A stretch of 12,862 bases of DNA, from contig JBEKCO010000048.1 in the NCBI GenBank assembly GCA_050014835.1, positions 1 to 12,862 on the forward strand, written 5' to 3'. The position numbers and the translations under genes were made by a program. Of this stretch, positions 5,505-12,862 are shown piece after piece. This DNA is from Bog-793 sp050014835. GTDB lineage: Bacteria > Actinomycetota > Acidimicrobiia > Acidimicrobiales > Bog-793. Below the pieces are notes generated by a model. It was not told where the DNA came from. It ran no database searches and was given only the letters and a program-made list of their open reading frames with translations. How positions within the stretch are numbered: the stretch's first letter is position 1; each line of letters begins with the position of its first letter.

Positions 5505-5525
5505 AACCTTACATAACGAACCTTA
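5505..5525. repeat. Direct repeat AACCTTA x2 (14-bp period)
   Basis: AACCTTA occurs at 5505-5511 and 5519-5525. The pair lies 22-42 bases upstream of the minus-strand GTG at 5483, inside a locally AT-richer patch, where a promoter or operator would be expected. The stretch 5484-5566 holds nothing else I can name. Confidence 0.3.
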
Positions 5526-5566
5526 TCGGCGGTCTCGCCAAGCCCTGAACAGCCGTCCGCCGGCGT

Positions 5567-6583
5567 TCAGATCTCGATCTGCCACTCCCCGAACCTCTCC
5601 ACGGCACGAAAACCCAACGCGGAGTTGATCGCCACCATGTGCGAATTCTCCTGCGCGTTCCATGTCTGCACGGTCTCGACACCCGGGATCTCCCGGTCCA
5701 GCTGCCAGAAGTTCGCGATCTTCATCACCAATCCGAGCCGGTGCCCGCGATGGTCGGGCGCGACAAGCGTGTCCCACTGGTAGGCAGTCTGCGGTCGGGA
5801 CCGTGGCGCCGTGATCTCCGTGTAGCCGACGAGGCGTCTTGAGGGCGCGTGACGGGCCCCGGTCGCCACCCGTACCCGTCCGCGATCGACCGTCTCCTGT
5901 TCCCACTCCCGGATCCGTGCGACGTCCCAGCGCTCGGGCTCGAGGCTCAGGTCGCCCATCGGCGCCTCGGTGAGGAAACTCCCCCTCAGCTGGGCCAAGT
6001 CCTCGACCACGTCGTCTGGCGCCCGATCGACCCACTGCAGGACCTCGTAACCGGCCGCGTAGGCCAGAGACCGCTTCTCAAGCTCTTTCAATGTACTGCG
6101 ATCTATCATGGCCGTTCTCAGCTCACTGCGGACCTCCCCGAGGACCATCCGCGCGCCGACGGCCGTGGCGAAGGACTCCCCCGGCGACGTCCCTCCGAGC
6201 GGGGCGCCGACGTGGCCGACAAGGGTCGAGCGGCCCACCGATCGACATTGCGCGCGCAAGAACTCGAACATCTCCCGCCCGTACCCGCGGCGCCGCAACT
6301 TCGGTGGCACGTTGATTTCGACGCTCGCAAGGTGCACGTTGTCGACCAGCGAGAACTCAACCGACCCGGCGGCAACCGCCGCCCCACCCGCCCGGGCGAC
6401 CCAGAACTCCTTCCTCCAGAAGTCCTTTTTCTGGGAGCGCGAGACATCGGGCAGGTAGGCGTGCACCTCCTGCGGCGGGTCGGCGAGGAGCCCCGGGTGG
6501 TCGAACGGCACACAGACGTCGGCGATCGCGTGCCAGGCGCTCGCCCCCGTCCCGTCGACGACCTTGTCCATGCGAAGATGCAC
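5567..6583 (-). CDS. Tandem-GNAT N-acetyltransferase (338 aa)
   Basis: The protein has two GNAT domains in a row. The first (about 15-155) has an acetyl-CoA-binding motif RRRGYGREM at 97-105 after a beta-strand ASVEINVPP. The second (about 190-338) has DHRGHRLGLVMK at 277-288 after the strand YQWDTLVAP. It ends with the usual asparagine-containing helix and strand (WNAQENSHM, then LGFRAVERFGEWQ). Tandem GNATs of this length are common in actinobacteria; mycothiol synthase is the known example, but its diagnostic residues were not recognised here and the substrate is unknown. One GNAT half is often catalytically silent. The start is GTG 6583; ATG 6571, four codons in, is an alternative, and neither has a clear ribosome site. 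It is divergent from the secreted-protein gene at 6743, with 159 bases between. Confidence 0.85.
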   Translation of the reverse strand: MHLRMDKVVDGTGASAWHAIADVCVPFDHPGLLADPPQEVHAYLPDVSRSQKKDFWRKEFWVARAGGAAVAAGSVEFSLVDNVHLASVEINVPPKLRRRGYGREMFEFLRAQCRSVGRSTLVGHVGAPLGGTSPGESFATAVGARMVLGEVRSELRTAMIDRSTLKELEKRSLAYAAGYEVLQWVDRAPDDVVEDLAQLRGSFLTEAPMGDLSLEPERWDVARIREWEQETVDRGRVRVATGARHAPSRRLVGYTEITAPRSRPQTAYQWDTLVAPDHRGHRLGLVMKIANFWQLDREIPGVETVQTWNAQENSHMVAINSALGFRAVERFGEWQIEI

Positions 6584-6742
6584 ACCCGTTGTCTATCGGG
6601 TGCACGACGAGTGCGCGGCGCTCGGCGGCCGGTCCGTCTGTCTCCGCCCGCGTCGCCGCAGGTGGCAAAGTACGGGTGTGGCCCACGCAGCGGGTGTGCG
6701 CTCCGGACCGAGCGGTGCTTTCGTGACTCGAGCCCCGTCGAG

Positions 6743-7639
6743 ATGACGCCGGGACCCGGGCCCGGGCGGGTCCGTCGGCTCGCGATCCCCCGGCTGCCAA
6801 GGAAGCCGTGGTGGATCGCCTCCGCGGCGATCGTTCTCGCCGCTGGCATCGCGGCGGCGGTGTTCGCCCTCACGAGCTCCGGCCCGGCGAAGCCCCCGGC
6901 TCTCTCGACCCACAGCTTCACGAACCCCTCCGGAGGCCTTTTGCGCCTCGACGCCCGGATCGCGGCGATGCTCGACACCGGGAAAGCCCCCGGCGCCACC
7001 GTCGTCGAGCTCGCTGCCGTCAACTGCGGGCCGCCGGACGCGCGCCTGCGGACCGGAGCGGACGTGGATTGCGGGCTCACCGCCTCGGTCGGATCCGCGA
7101 TCATGATCGTCAAGATCGAGGCGCCGAACGCCCGGCGTTTCGCCATCGTCGAGATCGGCAGCGCGCTCGGTCCGCTGTCCGGAGCCGCCCGGGCGGCCCA
7201 AACGGCCTGCTACGTCGGGGCGCGCGATCTCTGTGCTCCGATCGCCCCGGCGTCCGACTACCCGCCCAAGGCGATCGGGGGTGGAACCGCCCCCGGTCCG
7301 GGCATGCCCGGCATCATGCCGTGCCTTGGGGGTCCGAGCGCGCGACCCTCCGAGATCGTGTTCGCCTGTGCCGACTTCAACTCGCTCGTTGACAAGCTGA
7401 CCTGGTCGACGTGGACGGCCCACGGTGCCCGCGGCCACGGCCGACTCGTCGAGAACGACTGCACACCGACGTGCGTCGCGGGCAGGACCTTCTCCTACCC
7501 CGTCACGATCGAGCTCGGCCAAGCCATCCCAACCCACTACGGCCTGCTCTTCACGACCTACAAGGTGGTCGCGCTCTCCCCCATCCGGCCGATGAAGTCG
7601 CACACGCTCACGGGCACGTTCGAGACGACCCCCGGCTGA
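6743..7639 (+). CDS. Membrane-anchored or secreted actinobacterial protein (298 aa)
   Basis: A basic N-terminus (R9-K21) is followed by one hydrophobic helix at 23-43 (WWIASAAIVLAAGIAAAVFA), without a lipobox or clear cleavage site, so it is probably a signal anchor with the rest outside the cell. The N-terminal outer part (55-200) has several cysteines (95, 110, 156, 164, 194) suited to disulphides. The C-terminal part (about 205-298) has F-x-C-A-D-x-N, L-x-W-S-x-W, a G-x-G strand, then NDCTPTC-x-x-G and SYPVTIEL. That pattern recurs in many actinobacterial secreted proteins of unknown function. The frame is open far upstream, but that part lies opposite the GNAT gene and is not protein-like; ATG 6743 directly precedes the anchor. 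No strong ribosome site is seen. Its ligand or role is unknown. Confidence 0.75.
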   Translation: MTPGPGPGRVRRLAIPRLPRKPWWIASAAIVLAAGIAAAVFALTSSGPAKPPALSTHSFTNPSGGLLRLDARIAAMLDTGKAPGATVVELAAVNCGPPDARLRTGADVDCGLTASVGSAIMIVKIEAPNARRFAIVEIGSALGPLSGAARAAQTACYVGARDLCAPIAPASDYPPKAIGGGTAPGPGMPGIMPCLGGPSARPSEIVFACADFNSLVDKLTWSTWTAHGARGHGRLVENDCTPTCVAGRTFSYPVTIELGQAIPTHYGLLFTTYKVVALSPIRPMKSHTLTGTFETTPG

Positions 7640-7742
7640 GCGGTCGAGGGAGGCTGCACACCTTCTTCCCCGACGTCGTCGCCCGTCTCGCGACGGCCGC
7701 CGCGCAGCGCGGGAGTCAGTCCCCCACCCCGGCCTGACGGCA

Positions 7743-7770
7743 GGCTTCGGGCCGGACCGGCCTCAGCCCG
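7743..7770. terminator. GC-rich palindrome between convergent genes
   Basis: GGCCGGACCGGCC (7750-7762) is a perfect inverted repeat in the 151-base gap between the secreted-protein gene and the hydrolase gene, which converge here. It could form a short stem in both directions and help termination. There is no T-tract, so the call is weak. Confidence 0.25.
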
Positions 7771-7790
7771 GAGACGAGATGGTGATCCTC

Positions 7791-8654
7791 CTACTCGAAT
7801 CGGCGAATGAATCGGAGGGCGGTCTCGGCGACCTCCGGCCAGCCGGCATCGATCGTGAGCGAGTGCCCGCGGCCAGGGAACTCGACCAACTCGGTCACGG
7901 CGCCGCTCCGACGCTGGCGCTTGTACTCCGACCTGGTCACCGCCGGCGGGATGAACCGATCCTTGCCGCCCGAGATGATGAGCAACGGACCCCTCGCCGG
8001 GTTCTTGGAGTCGACCCTCGCCTCAGTCCACGGGTTGATGTTCGCCAGAGCATCCTGGAATAGTGCCCTGCCCCCCGCGGGCACCGCGTAGTTCGCATGA
8101 AGTTTCGCGGCCTCCTGATCGTCGGTCGCGTTCGCCACCGAATAACGGAACTGCTCGTAGGTGAGCGACACCGCGCGCCCGCGATTCGCCGGATTGCGAA
8201 GCACCGGCAGCGCGGAACGCACCATGGAGATCGGCGCGGGCAGCACGCCGCGGAACGGCGCGGGGCTGATCGCGACCGACACCGCAGCCCGCCCGCGGCC
8301 CGCGAGGATCTGGGCCAACAGCCCGCCGAACGAATGGCCCACCACGATGGGCTTCCGCCCCAGCCGAGCACTCACCGCCTCGAGGTGGAATACGAGTTGC
8401 TCGACGCTCTTGCCGGCGAAGACGGCGGGATGCTCCCTCGCCTCGATAACCGTCTCCGGATCGTCCGGCCACCCGGGTGTCAGCGCGATGTAGCCGGCGT
8501 CCTCGAAGTAACCCGCCCATTGATCCCAGACGCTCGATAGTGCCCAGAGCCCGTGGATGAAAACAGCCGGCGTGCGGGAAGACACGTTCGCACGCTCGAC
8601 CTGTGCCGTCTCGCGTGCGGTCAACTCTGGTTCGGCCTCCCGGGCCCTGCTCAT
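7791..8654 (-). CDS. Alpha/beta hydrolase (287 aa)
   Basis: The fold and triad are clear. The oxyanion-side motif HGLW lies at 34-37. The nucleophile elbow is G106-H-S108-F-G110, the acid is D232 in ISGGKDRFIP, and the histidine is H264 in GRGHSL. The order and spacing match the esterase/lipase-like alpha/beta-hydrolase family (Abhydrolase_6 type), and the cap region (about 135-200) is short and helical. No signal peptide is seen, so it is cytoplasmic. The ATG at 8654 has AAGGAG with good spacing. The substrate cannot be told; a small ester or amide is likely. It is separated from the aminotransferase (68 bases upstream, same strand), so the two may be co-transcribed. Confidence 0.9.
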   Translation of the reverse strand: MSRAREAEPELTARETAQVERANVSSRTPAVFIHGLWALSSVWDQWAGYFEDAGYIALTPGWPDDPETVIEAREHPAVFAGKSVEQLVFHLEAVSARLGRKPIVVGHSFGGLLAQILAGRGRAAVSVAISPAPFRGVLPAPISMVRSALPVLRNPANRGRAVSLTYEQFRYSVANATDDQEAAKLHANYAVPAGGRALFQDALANINPWTEARVDSKNPARGPLLIISGGKDRFIPPAVTRSEYKRQRRSGAVTELVEFPGRGHSLTIDAGWPEVAETALRFIRRFE

Positions 8655-8722
8655 CCCACGCTCCTTGGCCTCACCGTACGGGGCGGCGGATCGGTCTTCC
8701 GTCGCCTGTAGACGCGTTCGTT

Positions 8723-10075
8723 CTAACCGTCCTCGCAGTGGGCGTCCACCGCACCCAGTGCCTCGTCGAGGATGCCGAGGCCCTCGCGCACCTCGGCCTC
8801 GCTCACCGTGCAGGGCGGCACGACATGCAGCCGGTTGAAATTCGTGAACGGCAACAGCCCTCGGTCAAGGCACGACTTGACGAGCTCGCTCATCGCCGGT
8901 GACGTCCCGCCGTACGGGGCGAGTGGCTCTCTCGTCGCGCGGTTCTTGACGAGCTCGAGTGCCCAGAAGACGCCGAGACCGCGCACCTCCCCGATCGACG
9001 GGTGTCGTTCGGCAAGCGCCACCAGCCCGGGACCGAGCACCTCGGCACCGATCTGTGCGGCGTGCTCGACGATCCGCTCCTCGCGCATCGCCGTTATCGC
9101 CGCGACCGCGGCCGCGCAGGCGAGCGGGTGGCCCGAGTACGTCAGCCCCCCGGGGTAGGCGCGCTCCGCGAACGTCGCGGCGATCCGCTCCGAGATCATC
9201 ACGCCACCCAAGGGCACGTAGCCCGAGTTCACTCCTTTCGCGAACGTGATGAGGTCTGGCGCGACGCCCCAGTGGTCGACGGCGAGCCATCTCCCCGTCC
9301 GGCCGAACCCGCACATCACCTCGTCGGCGATGAACACGATCCCGTGGCGGTCACAGATCTCCCGCACCCCGGCGAGATAGCCGGGCGGGGGCACCATGAT
9401 CCCGGCGGTGCCGGGGATCGTCTCGAGGACGATCGCCGCGACGTTCGTCGGGCCCTCGAACCCGACGACCTGGTCGAGGTGCTCGAGCGCCCGGGCGCAC
9501 TCCTCGTCCTCGCTCGTCGCGTGGAATGGCGAACGGTAGAGGAAGGGCCCGAAGAAGTGCACGACGCCGGCGCTGCCATAGTCGTTCTCCCAGCGACGCG
9601 GGTCGCCCGTGAGGTTGATGGCCGTCGTCGTTGAGCCGTGATACGAGCGGTAGGCCGCGAGGACTTTGATGCGGCCCGTGTGAAGGCGCGCGAGGCGCGT
9701 CGCGTTCTCGATCGCCTCGGCGCCCCCGTTCGTGAAAAACACCTTGTCGAGATCACCGGGGGCGATTTCCGCGATAAGCCGCGCCGCTTCGCCGCGCACG
9801 TCGCAGGCGTACTGCGGGCCGACGGTGCACAGCCGGGCGGCCTGGTCCCGGATGGCGGCGACGACTTTCGGGTGCTGATGGCCAATGTTCGCGTTGACGA
9901 GTTGCGAAGAGAAATCGAGGTAACGCCGTCCCGCGTAATCCCAAACGTACGAACCCGCCGCGTCGGCGATCGGCAACGGGTCGACGCGACTCTGGGCCGA
10001 CCACGAGTGGAAGACGTGCGCCCGGTCGAGCGCGCGCACGCGGGCATCGGTATCCGGGTCTTTCATCTGCTCCAT
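8723..10075 (-). CDS. Class III PLP-dependent aminotransferase (450 aa)
   Basis: This is a complete class III (omega-type) aminotransferase. It shows the N-terminal substrate region (FHSWSAQ, LDFSSQLVNANIGHQHP) and the phosphate-binding FFTNGGAEAIENA (113-125). The PLP ring-stacking SYHG lies at 144-147, D251 in IADEV contacts the pyridine nitrogen, and K280 in FAKGVNSGY forms the Schiff base. GGLTYSGHPLACAAA and the GEVRGLGVFWALEL strand follow. The FHSWSAQ and TYSGHPLA signatures place it in the taurine/beta-alanine:pyruvate-like group, often annotated only as aspartate aminotransferase family. It moves an amino group from an amine or omega-amino acid to a keto acid; the exact donor is not predictable. 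The ATG at 10075 has GGGAGGGG about nine bases upstream. It lies 68 bases before the hydrolase. Confidence 0.93.
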   Translation of the reverse strand: MEQMKDPDTDARVRALDRAHVFHSWSAQSRVDPLPIADAAGSYVWDYAGRRYLDFSSQLVNANIGHQHPKVVAAIRDQAARLCTVGPQYACDVRGEAARLIAEIAPGDLDKVFFTNGGAEAIENATRLARLHTGRIKVLAAYRSYHGSTTTAINLTGDPRRWENDYGSAGVVHFFGPFLYRSPFHATSEDEECARALEHLDQVVGFEGPTNVAAIVLETIPGTAGIMVPPPGYLAGVREICDRHGIVFIADEVMCGFGRTGRWLAVDHWGVAPDLITFAKGVNSGYVPLGGVMISERIAATFAERAYPGGLTYSGHPLACAAAVAAITAMREERIVEHAAQIGAEVLGPGLVALAERHPSIGEVRGLGVFWALELVKNRATREPLAPYGGTSPAMSELVKSCLDRGLLPFTNFNRLHVVPPCTVSEAEVREGLGILDEALGAVDAHCEDG

Positions 10076-10100
10076 GGCGGACGCCCCTCCCGGTCGATCA

Positions 10101-10115
10101 TCGGCGCCGCGCCGA
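10101..10115. promoter_or_regulatory. Palindrome upstream of the aminotransferase
   Basis: TCGGCGC-C-GCGCCGA is a perfect 7-bp inverted repeat 25 bases upstream of the aminotransferase ATG and 94 bases after the stop of the coiled-coil gene. Its position suits an operator; with a 1-base centre it cannot form a full hairpin, so DNA binding by a dimer is likelier than termination. GC-rich DNA makes chance palindromes fairly common. Confidence 0.3.
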
Positions 10116-10209
10116 GGGCCGTCAACGGCGCGCCGCGACCATCGCTCAAGTCGTACGGCGAAATGGGCCAGCCGTCAACGCCGACCCGCGCAAGACTCGG
10201 ATCCGGGAC

Positions 10210-10962
10210 CTATGCGCCCGGTTTAGTGCCCTCGAGATGGCTCTCGCAGAGCGCGGCGATCGACGTCGCCGCCTCCTCCACCGACGCCACCGCGTCGTTC
10301 ACGCTGCTGAGCAGCTGCACCATGTGCTCGTGCAGCAGGGCGATCCGCGCCCTGGCGTCAGAGAATTCACGGTAGGCCGCTTCCCAGAACGCCCTCGTTT
10401 CGTTCCGCGCCGCTGCGCGCAGCCCGAGCGCCTCCGCCCCCGCCTCCTGCAACCGCGCGGCCAGGGCCTTGGCGGTCTCCTTGCGGAGCTCGGCGACCTC
10501 GTCGGTCGCCTTGACGCGCATCGCCACGATCTCTTCCTCGGCCGCCTGCAGCTTCACCGAGACGAGCCGCACTGCGTTCGCGCGAATCTCGGCGGCGGCG
10601 TCCTTGGCCTCGGCGAGTATCCGGTCACGCGACTGGTTGGCGTCGAAAAGCGCCGACTGCTGACGCAGGCCCTCCGTGTCCGCTCGCAACGACACGTCGT
10701 CGGACACGGCGACGGGAGCCGGTGCCGGCTCCGGCTCGGGTGCGAACTGCCACGCCGGGGTGAGGGGCTGGAACGCGCTGAGCGGGTCGACCACGACCGG
10801 CGCCTCGTTCGGCGGCGCGCTCTCGAGCGCCCGGTCGACCGCGGGCGCCGGCGGTTCTCCAGCCAACACCTCGAGGTCCTCGATTGAGACACCAAAGGAC
10901 CTCAGCTGTTCAATGAGGGAATTCTCCTGTTCGCTCACGCCTGAGAGCTTAAATCTCTTCAC
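10210..10962 (-). CDS. Coiled-coil protein, unknown (250 aa)
   Basis: The N-terminal 35 residues form a small helical module (QENSLIEQLRSFGVSIEDLE). A Pro/Ala/Glu-rich linker follows (36-88), then a long charged alpha-helical region with heptad-like spacing (about 95-200: RILAEAKDAAAEIRANA, then EVAELRKETAKALAARLQEA). A final helical stretch (200-240) includes LLHEHMVQLLSSVNDAVASV. There is no signal peptide or membrane helix. The layout resembles DivIVA- or SepF-associated scaffolds, or an ATPase-b-like stalk, but no diagnostic motif was found. The start used is GTG 10962; GTG 10938 (V9) is an alternative, and neither has a strong ribosome site. A TATTAA at 10972-10967 lies so close upstream that a nearly leaderless transcript is possible. 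Confidence 0.7.
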   Translation of the reverse strand: MKRFKLSGVSEQENSLIEQLRSFGVSIEDLEVLAGEPPAPAVDRALESAPPNEAPVVVDPLSAFQPLTPAWQFAPEPEPAPAPVAVSDDVSLRADTEGLRQQSALFDANQSRDRILAEAKDAAAEIRANAVRLVSVKLQAAEEEIVAMRVKATDEVAELRKETAKALAARLQEAGAEALGLRAAARNETRAFWEAAYREFSDARARIALLHEHMVQLLSSVNDAVASVEEAATSIAALCESHLEGTKPGA

Positions 10963-11107
10963 TCTTTAATACAACACCCTCATGCTGCTCACTGCGCCTT
11001 CCCACGCAAGGTGGCCGCATATCCTCTTACTGTGAACATGACTCATTCATGCCATTTGGAGTGATCATTTTGTGCGGGATCGAACGCCTGGAGCTGGCGC
11101 GATACGG

Positions 11108-11863
11108 TCAGAGCTCGCGCTCGCCGACGTCTAAACCCGCCGCCGAACCTGGCCCGATTCCCAGCACCGGCCCAAGCGCCGCGGCAAGCTCGGCCACGCC
11201 CCCGACCGTCAGCCACGGCTCCGGATCGTTCGGCGCCCCCCGGTACTCCCCCGTCAGGACCCGGACCGCCCGCATGCCCGCCGCGATCGCACCGGCCACG
11301 TCCTTGTCGGGGCGGTCACCGACGTAGACCGCCGCGTGCGCGGCGACGCCGAGCTCGGTGAGCGCCGCGGCGAACGGGGCGGCCGCCGGCTTACGCGCGA
11401 CGCGCCCGCCGAGTTCGTCGGAGTAGACGACGACGCTGAAGCGGTGGGCAAGACCCAGCGCGTCGAGCTTGCTCGCCTGCAGCACCGGATCCCCGTCCGT
11501 GACGAGACCGAGCGGAACGACAGCCGCCAGCGCGGCGAGGCATTCGTCGACCCCCGGGTAGGGTGTCAGCTTCGATGGCCGGAAGCGCCGGAAAGCCTCG
11601 ACGAACGGCGCCACCGGGACGTCCGCACGACCGAGGCGGGCGAGGGCGCGGTCGATGATCCCGCCGCGATCGGAACCCTCCGCGGCGACGAGCCGCAGCG
11701 TCTCGAGCAGCGCGGACTCGTCGATCCCCGGCGCACCGACCCCGGCGACGGCGCGCCATGCCCCGTCGAGCCACTGGGACTGCTCGTAGAGCGTGTCGTC
11801 GAGATCGAACAGCACGGCGCCGACCGGCCGTTCCGGGACGGCGGTCACCGCACCGCCGCTCAC
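11108..11863 (-). CDS. HAD-superfamily phosphatase (251 aa)
   Basis: All four HAD motifs are present: D20-x-D22-x-T (FDLDDTLYE), T122 in GLVTDGD, K158 in ARKPAAAPF, and G182-D183 with D188 in YVGDRPDKDVAGA. A helical cap lies between motifs I and II (about 30-100), so it is a C1-cap haloacid-dehalogenase-like hydrolase, most likely a magnesium-dependent phosphatase for a small phosphorylated metabolite. The GTG start at 11863-11861 overlaps the TGA of the epimerase gene (GTGA). This coupling, and the next gene's role in amino-sugar metabolism, suggest a sugar-phosphate or nucleotide-linked substrate; N-acylneuraminate-9-phosphatase-like enzymes belong to this subgroup. That substrate is an inference. 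The frame stays open far upstream, but that extension lies inside the epimerase gene and is not real. Confidence 0.9.
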   Translation of the reverse strand: MSGGAVTAVPERPVGAVLFDLDDTLYEQSQWLDGAWRAVAGVGAPGIDESALLETLRLVAAEGSDRGGIIDRALARLGRADVPVAPFVEAFRRFRPSKLTPYPGVDECLAALAAVVPLGLVTDGDPVLQASKLDALGLAHRFSVVVYSDELGGRVARKPAAAPFAAALTELGVAAHAAVYVGDRPDKDVAGAIAAGMRAVRVLTGEYRGAPNDPEPWLTVGGVAELAAALGPVLGIGPGSAAGLDVGEREL

Positions 11864-12862
11864 GAGGGCGGCTCGCGTCCGACGAAGTCGGGTTCGTCGA
11901 GACGCAGGAGCTCCCAGACCGCGTCGTCTGCGAGAAGGGCCGCGACGCGCTCGCCCGTGTGCCCGTCGCCGTACGGGCACGGGGTCGTCGCGGCGCGGTT
12001 CTGCGCGTCGGGAGTCGTGAGCTCCCGGACGGCCTCGATCGCCCGCGCCGCGTCCATCCCGGCGAGAACCGCCGTCCCGTCCCGGATGCCTTCCCAACGG
12101 GGCGTCGAGCGACGCAGGACGACAACGGGAACGCCGAAGAATGAAGCCTCTTCCTGCAGTCCACCGGAGTCCGTCACGACAACGCGGGAAGCTGCGACGA
12201 GCTCGCTCATCGTCCGGTAACCCACGGGACCGCTGAGTTCGATCCCGTCGCCCTCGAGCTGGGTCACTAGACCGCGCTCCTCGAGGCGCCGGCGCGTCCG
12301 AGGATGTACGGGGAAGGTGACGGTGCCGCACTCGTCGGCGAGCAGGCGGATGAGCGTCACCAATTCGGCGAGGCGCCCCGGATCGTCGACGTTTGTCGCC
12401 CGATGCGCGGTGAGGACCGCCCCGGAGCGGTCCTCGGGCGCGACCCGGGCGACCCCCAGTCCGACGAGCACGTCGATCACCGGGTTGCCGACGACGCGCA
12501 CCCGCGCCGGGTCCACTCCCCCGTCGGTCAGGAACCTCGCGGCGAGATCAGTCGGCGCGAGGTGCAACGAGGCGCAGGCCGCGGCGACCAGCCTGTTCAC
12601 CTCCTCCATCGACGTCGGATTGAACGAACGCAGTCCCGCCTCCAGGTGCGCGACGGGAACCCGGTTGCGTCTCGCCGCGAGGCCGAACAGCGGCACGGTG
12701 TTCGTGTCTCCGAGGACGAGGACGAGGTCAGGCCGGTCGCGCGCCAGTGCGCGCTCCGCTCCTTCCAGGATCGCCGCGACGCGGGCGGCCGGATCCGTCG
12801 GCAGCGACCACGTCTCGTCCGGATGGATGTCCAGCTCGTCGAAGAACGCGGAGCTCATCCCG
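11860..12862 (-). CDS. wecB: UDP-N-acetylglucosamine 2-epimerase, 5' partial
   Basis: The visible 332+ residues match non-hydrolysing UDP-GlcNAc 2-epimerases, which make UDP-ManNAc for cell-wall or surface polysaccharides. From the visible Met, motifs are GDTNT (50-54), HLEAGLRS (71-78), EEVNR (85-89), GNPVID (124-129), TAHRATN (150-156), HPRT (185-188), DSGGLQEEA (230-238) and PYGDGHT near the C-terminus. The Asp, two Glu and His of the E. coli catalytic set correspond to D51, E73, E85 and H152. The family is about 370 residues long, and FFDELDI normally lies near residue 45, so the first 40 or so residues lie beyond the right edge. One oddity is STPRWEG at 251-257, where most members have T-E-R-P-E. 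The gene is coupled to the HAD phosphatase by a GTGA overlap. Confidence 0.95.
   Translation of the reverse strand, partial: GMSSAFFDELDIHPDETWSLPTDPAARVAAILEGAERALARDRPDLVLVLGDTNTVPLFGLAARRNRVPVAHLEAGLRSFNPTSMEEVNRLVAAACASLHLAPTDLAARFLTDGGVDPARVRVVGNPVIDVLVGLGVARVAPEDRSGAVLTAHRATNVDDPGRLAELVTLIRLLADECGTVTFPVHPRTRRRLEERGLVTQLEGDGIELSGPVGYRTMSELVAASRVVVTDSGGLQEEASFFGVPVVVLRRSTPRWEGIRDGTAVLAGMDAARAIEAVRELTTPDAQNRAATTPCPYGDGHTGERVAALLADDAVWELLRLDEPDFVGREPPS

Noticed and set aside
5120..5506. Plus-strand frame of 128 codons in the skewed segment
   Set aside because: The product is almost all Pro, Arg, Ser and Thr, as expected from C-rich antisense DNA; there is no ribosome site.
5849..6742. Long upstream extension of the secreted-protein frame
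   Set aside because: It lies opposite the GNAT gene and its product is Arg/Pro/His-rich with no structure; the signal anchor fits a start at 6743.
6584..6742. Possible divergent promoter region between the GNAT and secreted-protein genes
   Set aside because: No convincing -35/-10 pair or operator repeat was seen on either strand.
11074..11088. tRNA T-loop-like sequence (GTTCGATCCC on the minus strand)
   Set aside because: The flanking bases do not form a T-stem, and no acceptor or anticodon arm could be found nearby.
11864..12331. Upstream extension of the HAD frame
   Set aside because: It lies wholly within the epimerase gene on the same strand in another frame and is Arg-rich; the GTGA overlap gives the real start.

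Overview
The window looks like chromosomal DNA of a high-GC actinobacterium. It resembles Thermoleophilia/Solirubrobacterales-type lineages in its GC-rich codon use, frequent GTG starts and its set of GNAT, HAD, class III aminotransferase and secreted-protein genes. That placement is an inference from style and protein families, not from a marker gene. No rRNA, tRNA or CRISPR array was found.

The left part (about 1-5520) reads as an accessory island. Its GC is visibly lower and more variable than on the right, most of its proteins are poorly characterised, and it carries an insertion sequence. From left to right on the minus strand it holds: the first codons of a gene leaving the left edge; a 62-nt GC-rich palindromic structure just after an operon; the operon itself (102-aa unknown protein, GTGA-coupled DUF6941-like protein, HTH-like 121-aa protein); a toxin-antitoxin-like pair whose reading frames lack normal start codons but have good ribosome binding sites at ATC and ACG; a 265-aa HEPN-like protein; and an IS5/IS1182-type insertion sequence whose end lies only a few bases upstream of the HEPN-like start codon. 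On the other side of the IS, transcribed divergently, is a zinc-ribbon/DUF4145 gene (a second HEPN-type protein) preceded by two small palindromes, then a short unknown ORF. A base-skewed stretch (4986-5525) follows; it holds one minus-strand ORF with a weak, speculative resemblance to the C-terminal half of a histone fold.

The right part (about 5560-12862) is uniformly GC-rich and looks like ordinary chromosome: a tandem-GNAT acetyltransferase, a divergent membrane-anchored secreted protein, an alpha/beta hydrolase, a class III (PLP) aminotransferase, a coiled-coil protein, and a HAD phosphatase translationally coupled to a UDP-GlcNAc 2-epimerase that runs off the right edge.

The most interesting area is 1605-5520. 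It holds a TA-like pair with unusual start codons, two HEPN-type proteins split by an IS, and uncharacterised small operons. This is a typical setting for phage-defence or stress modules, but nothing in the sequence proves such a role.
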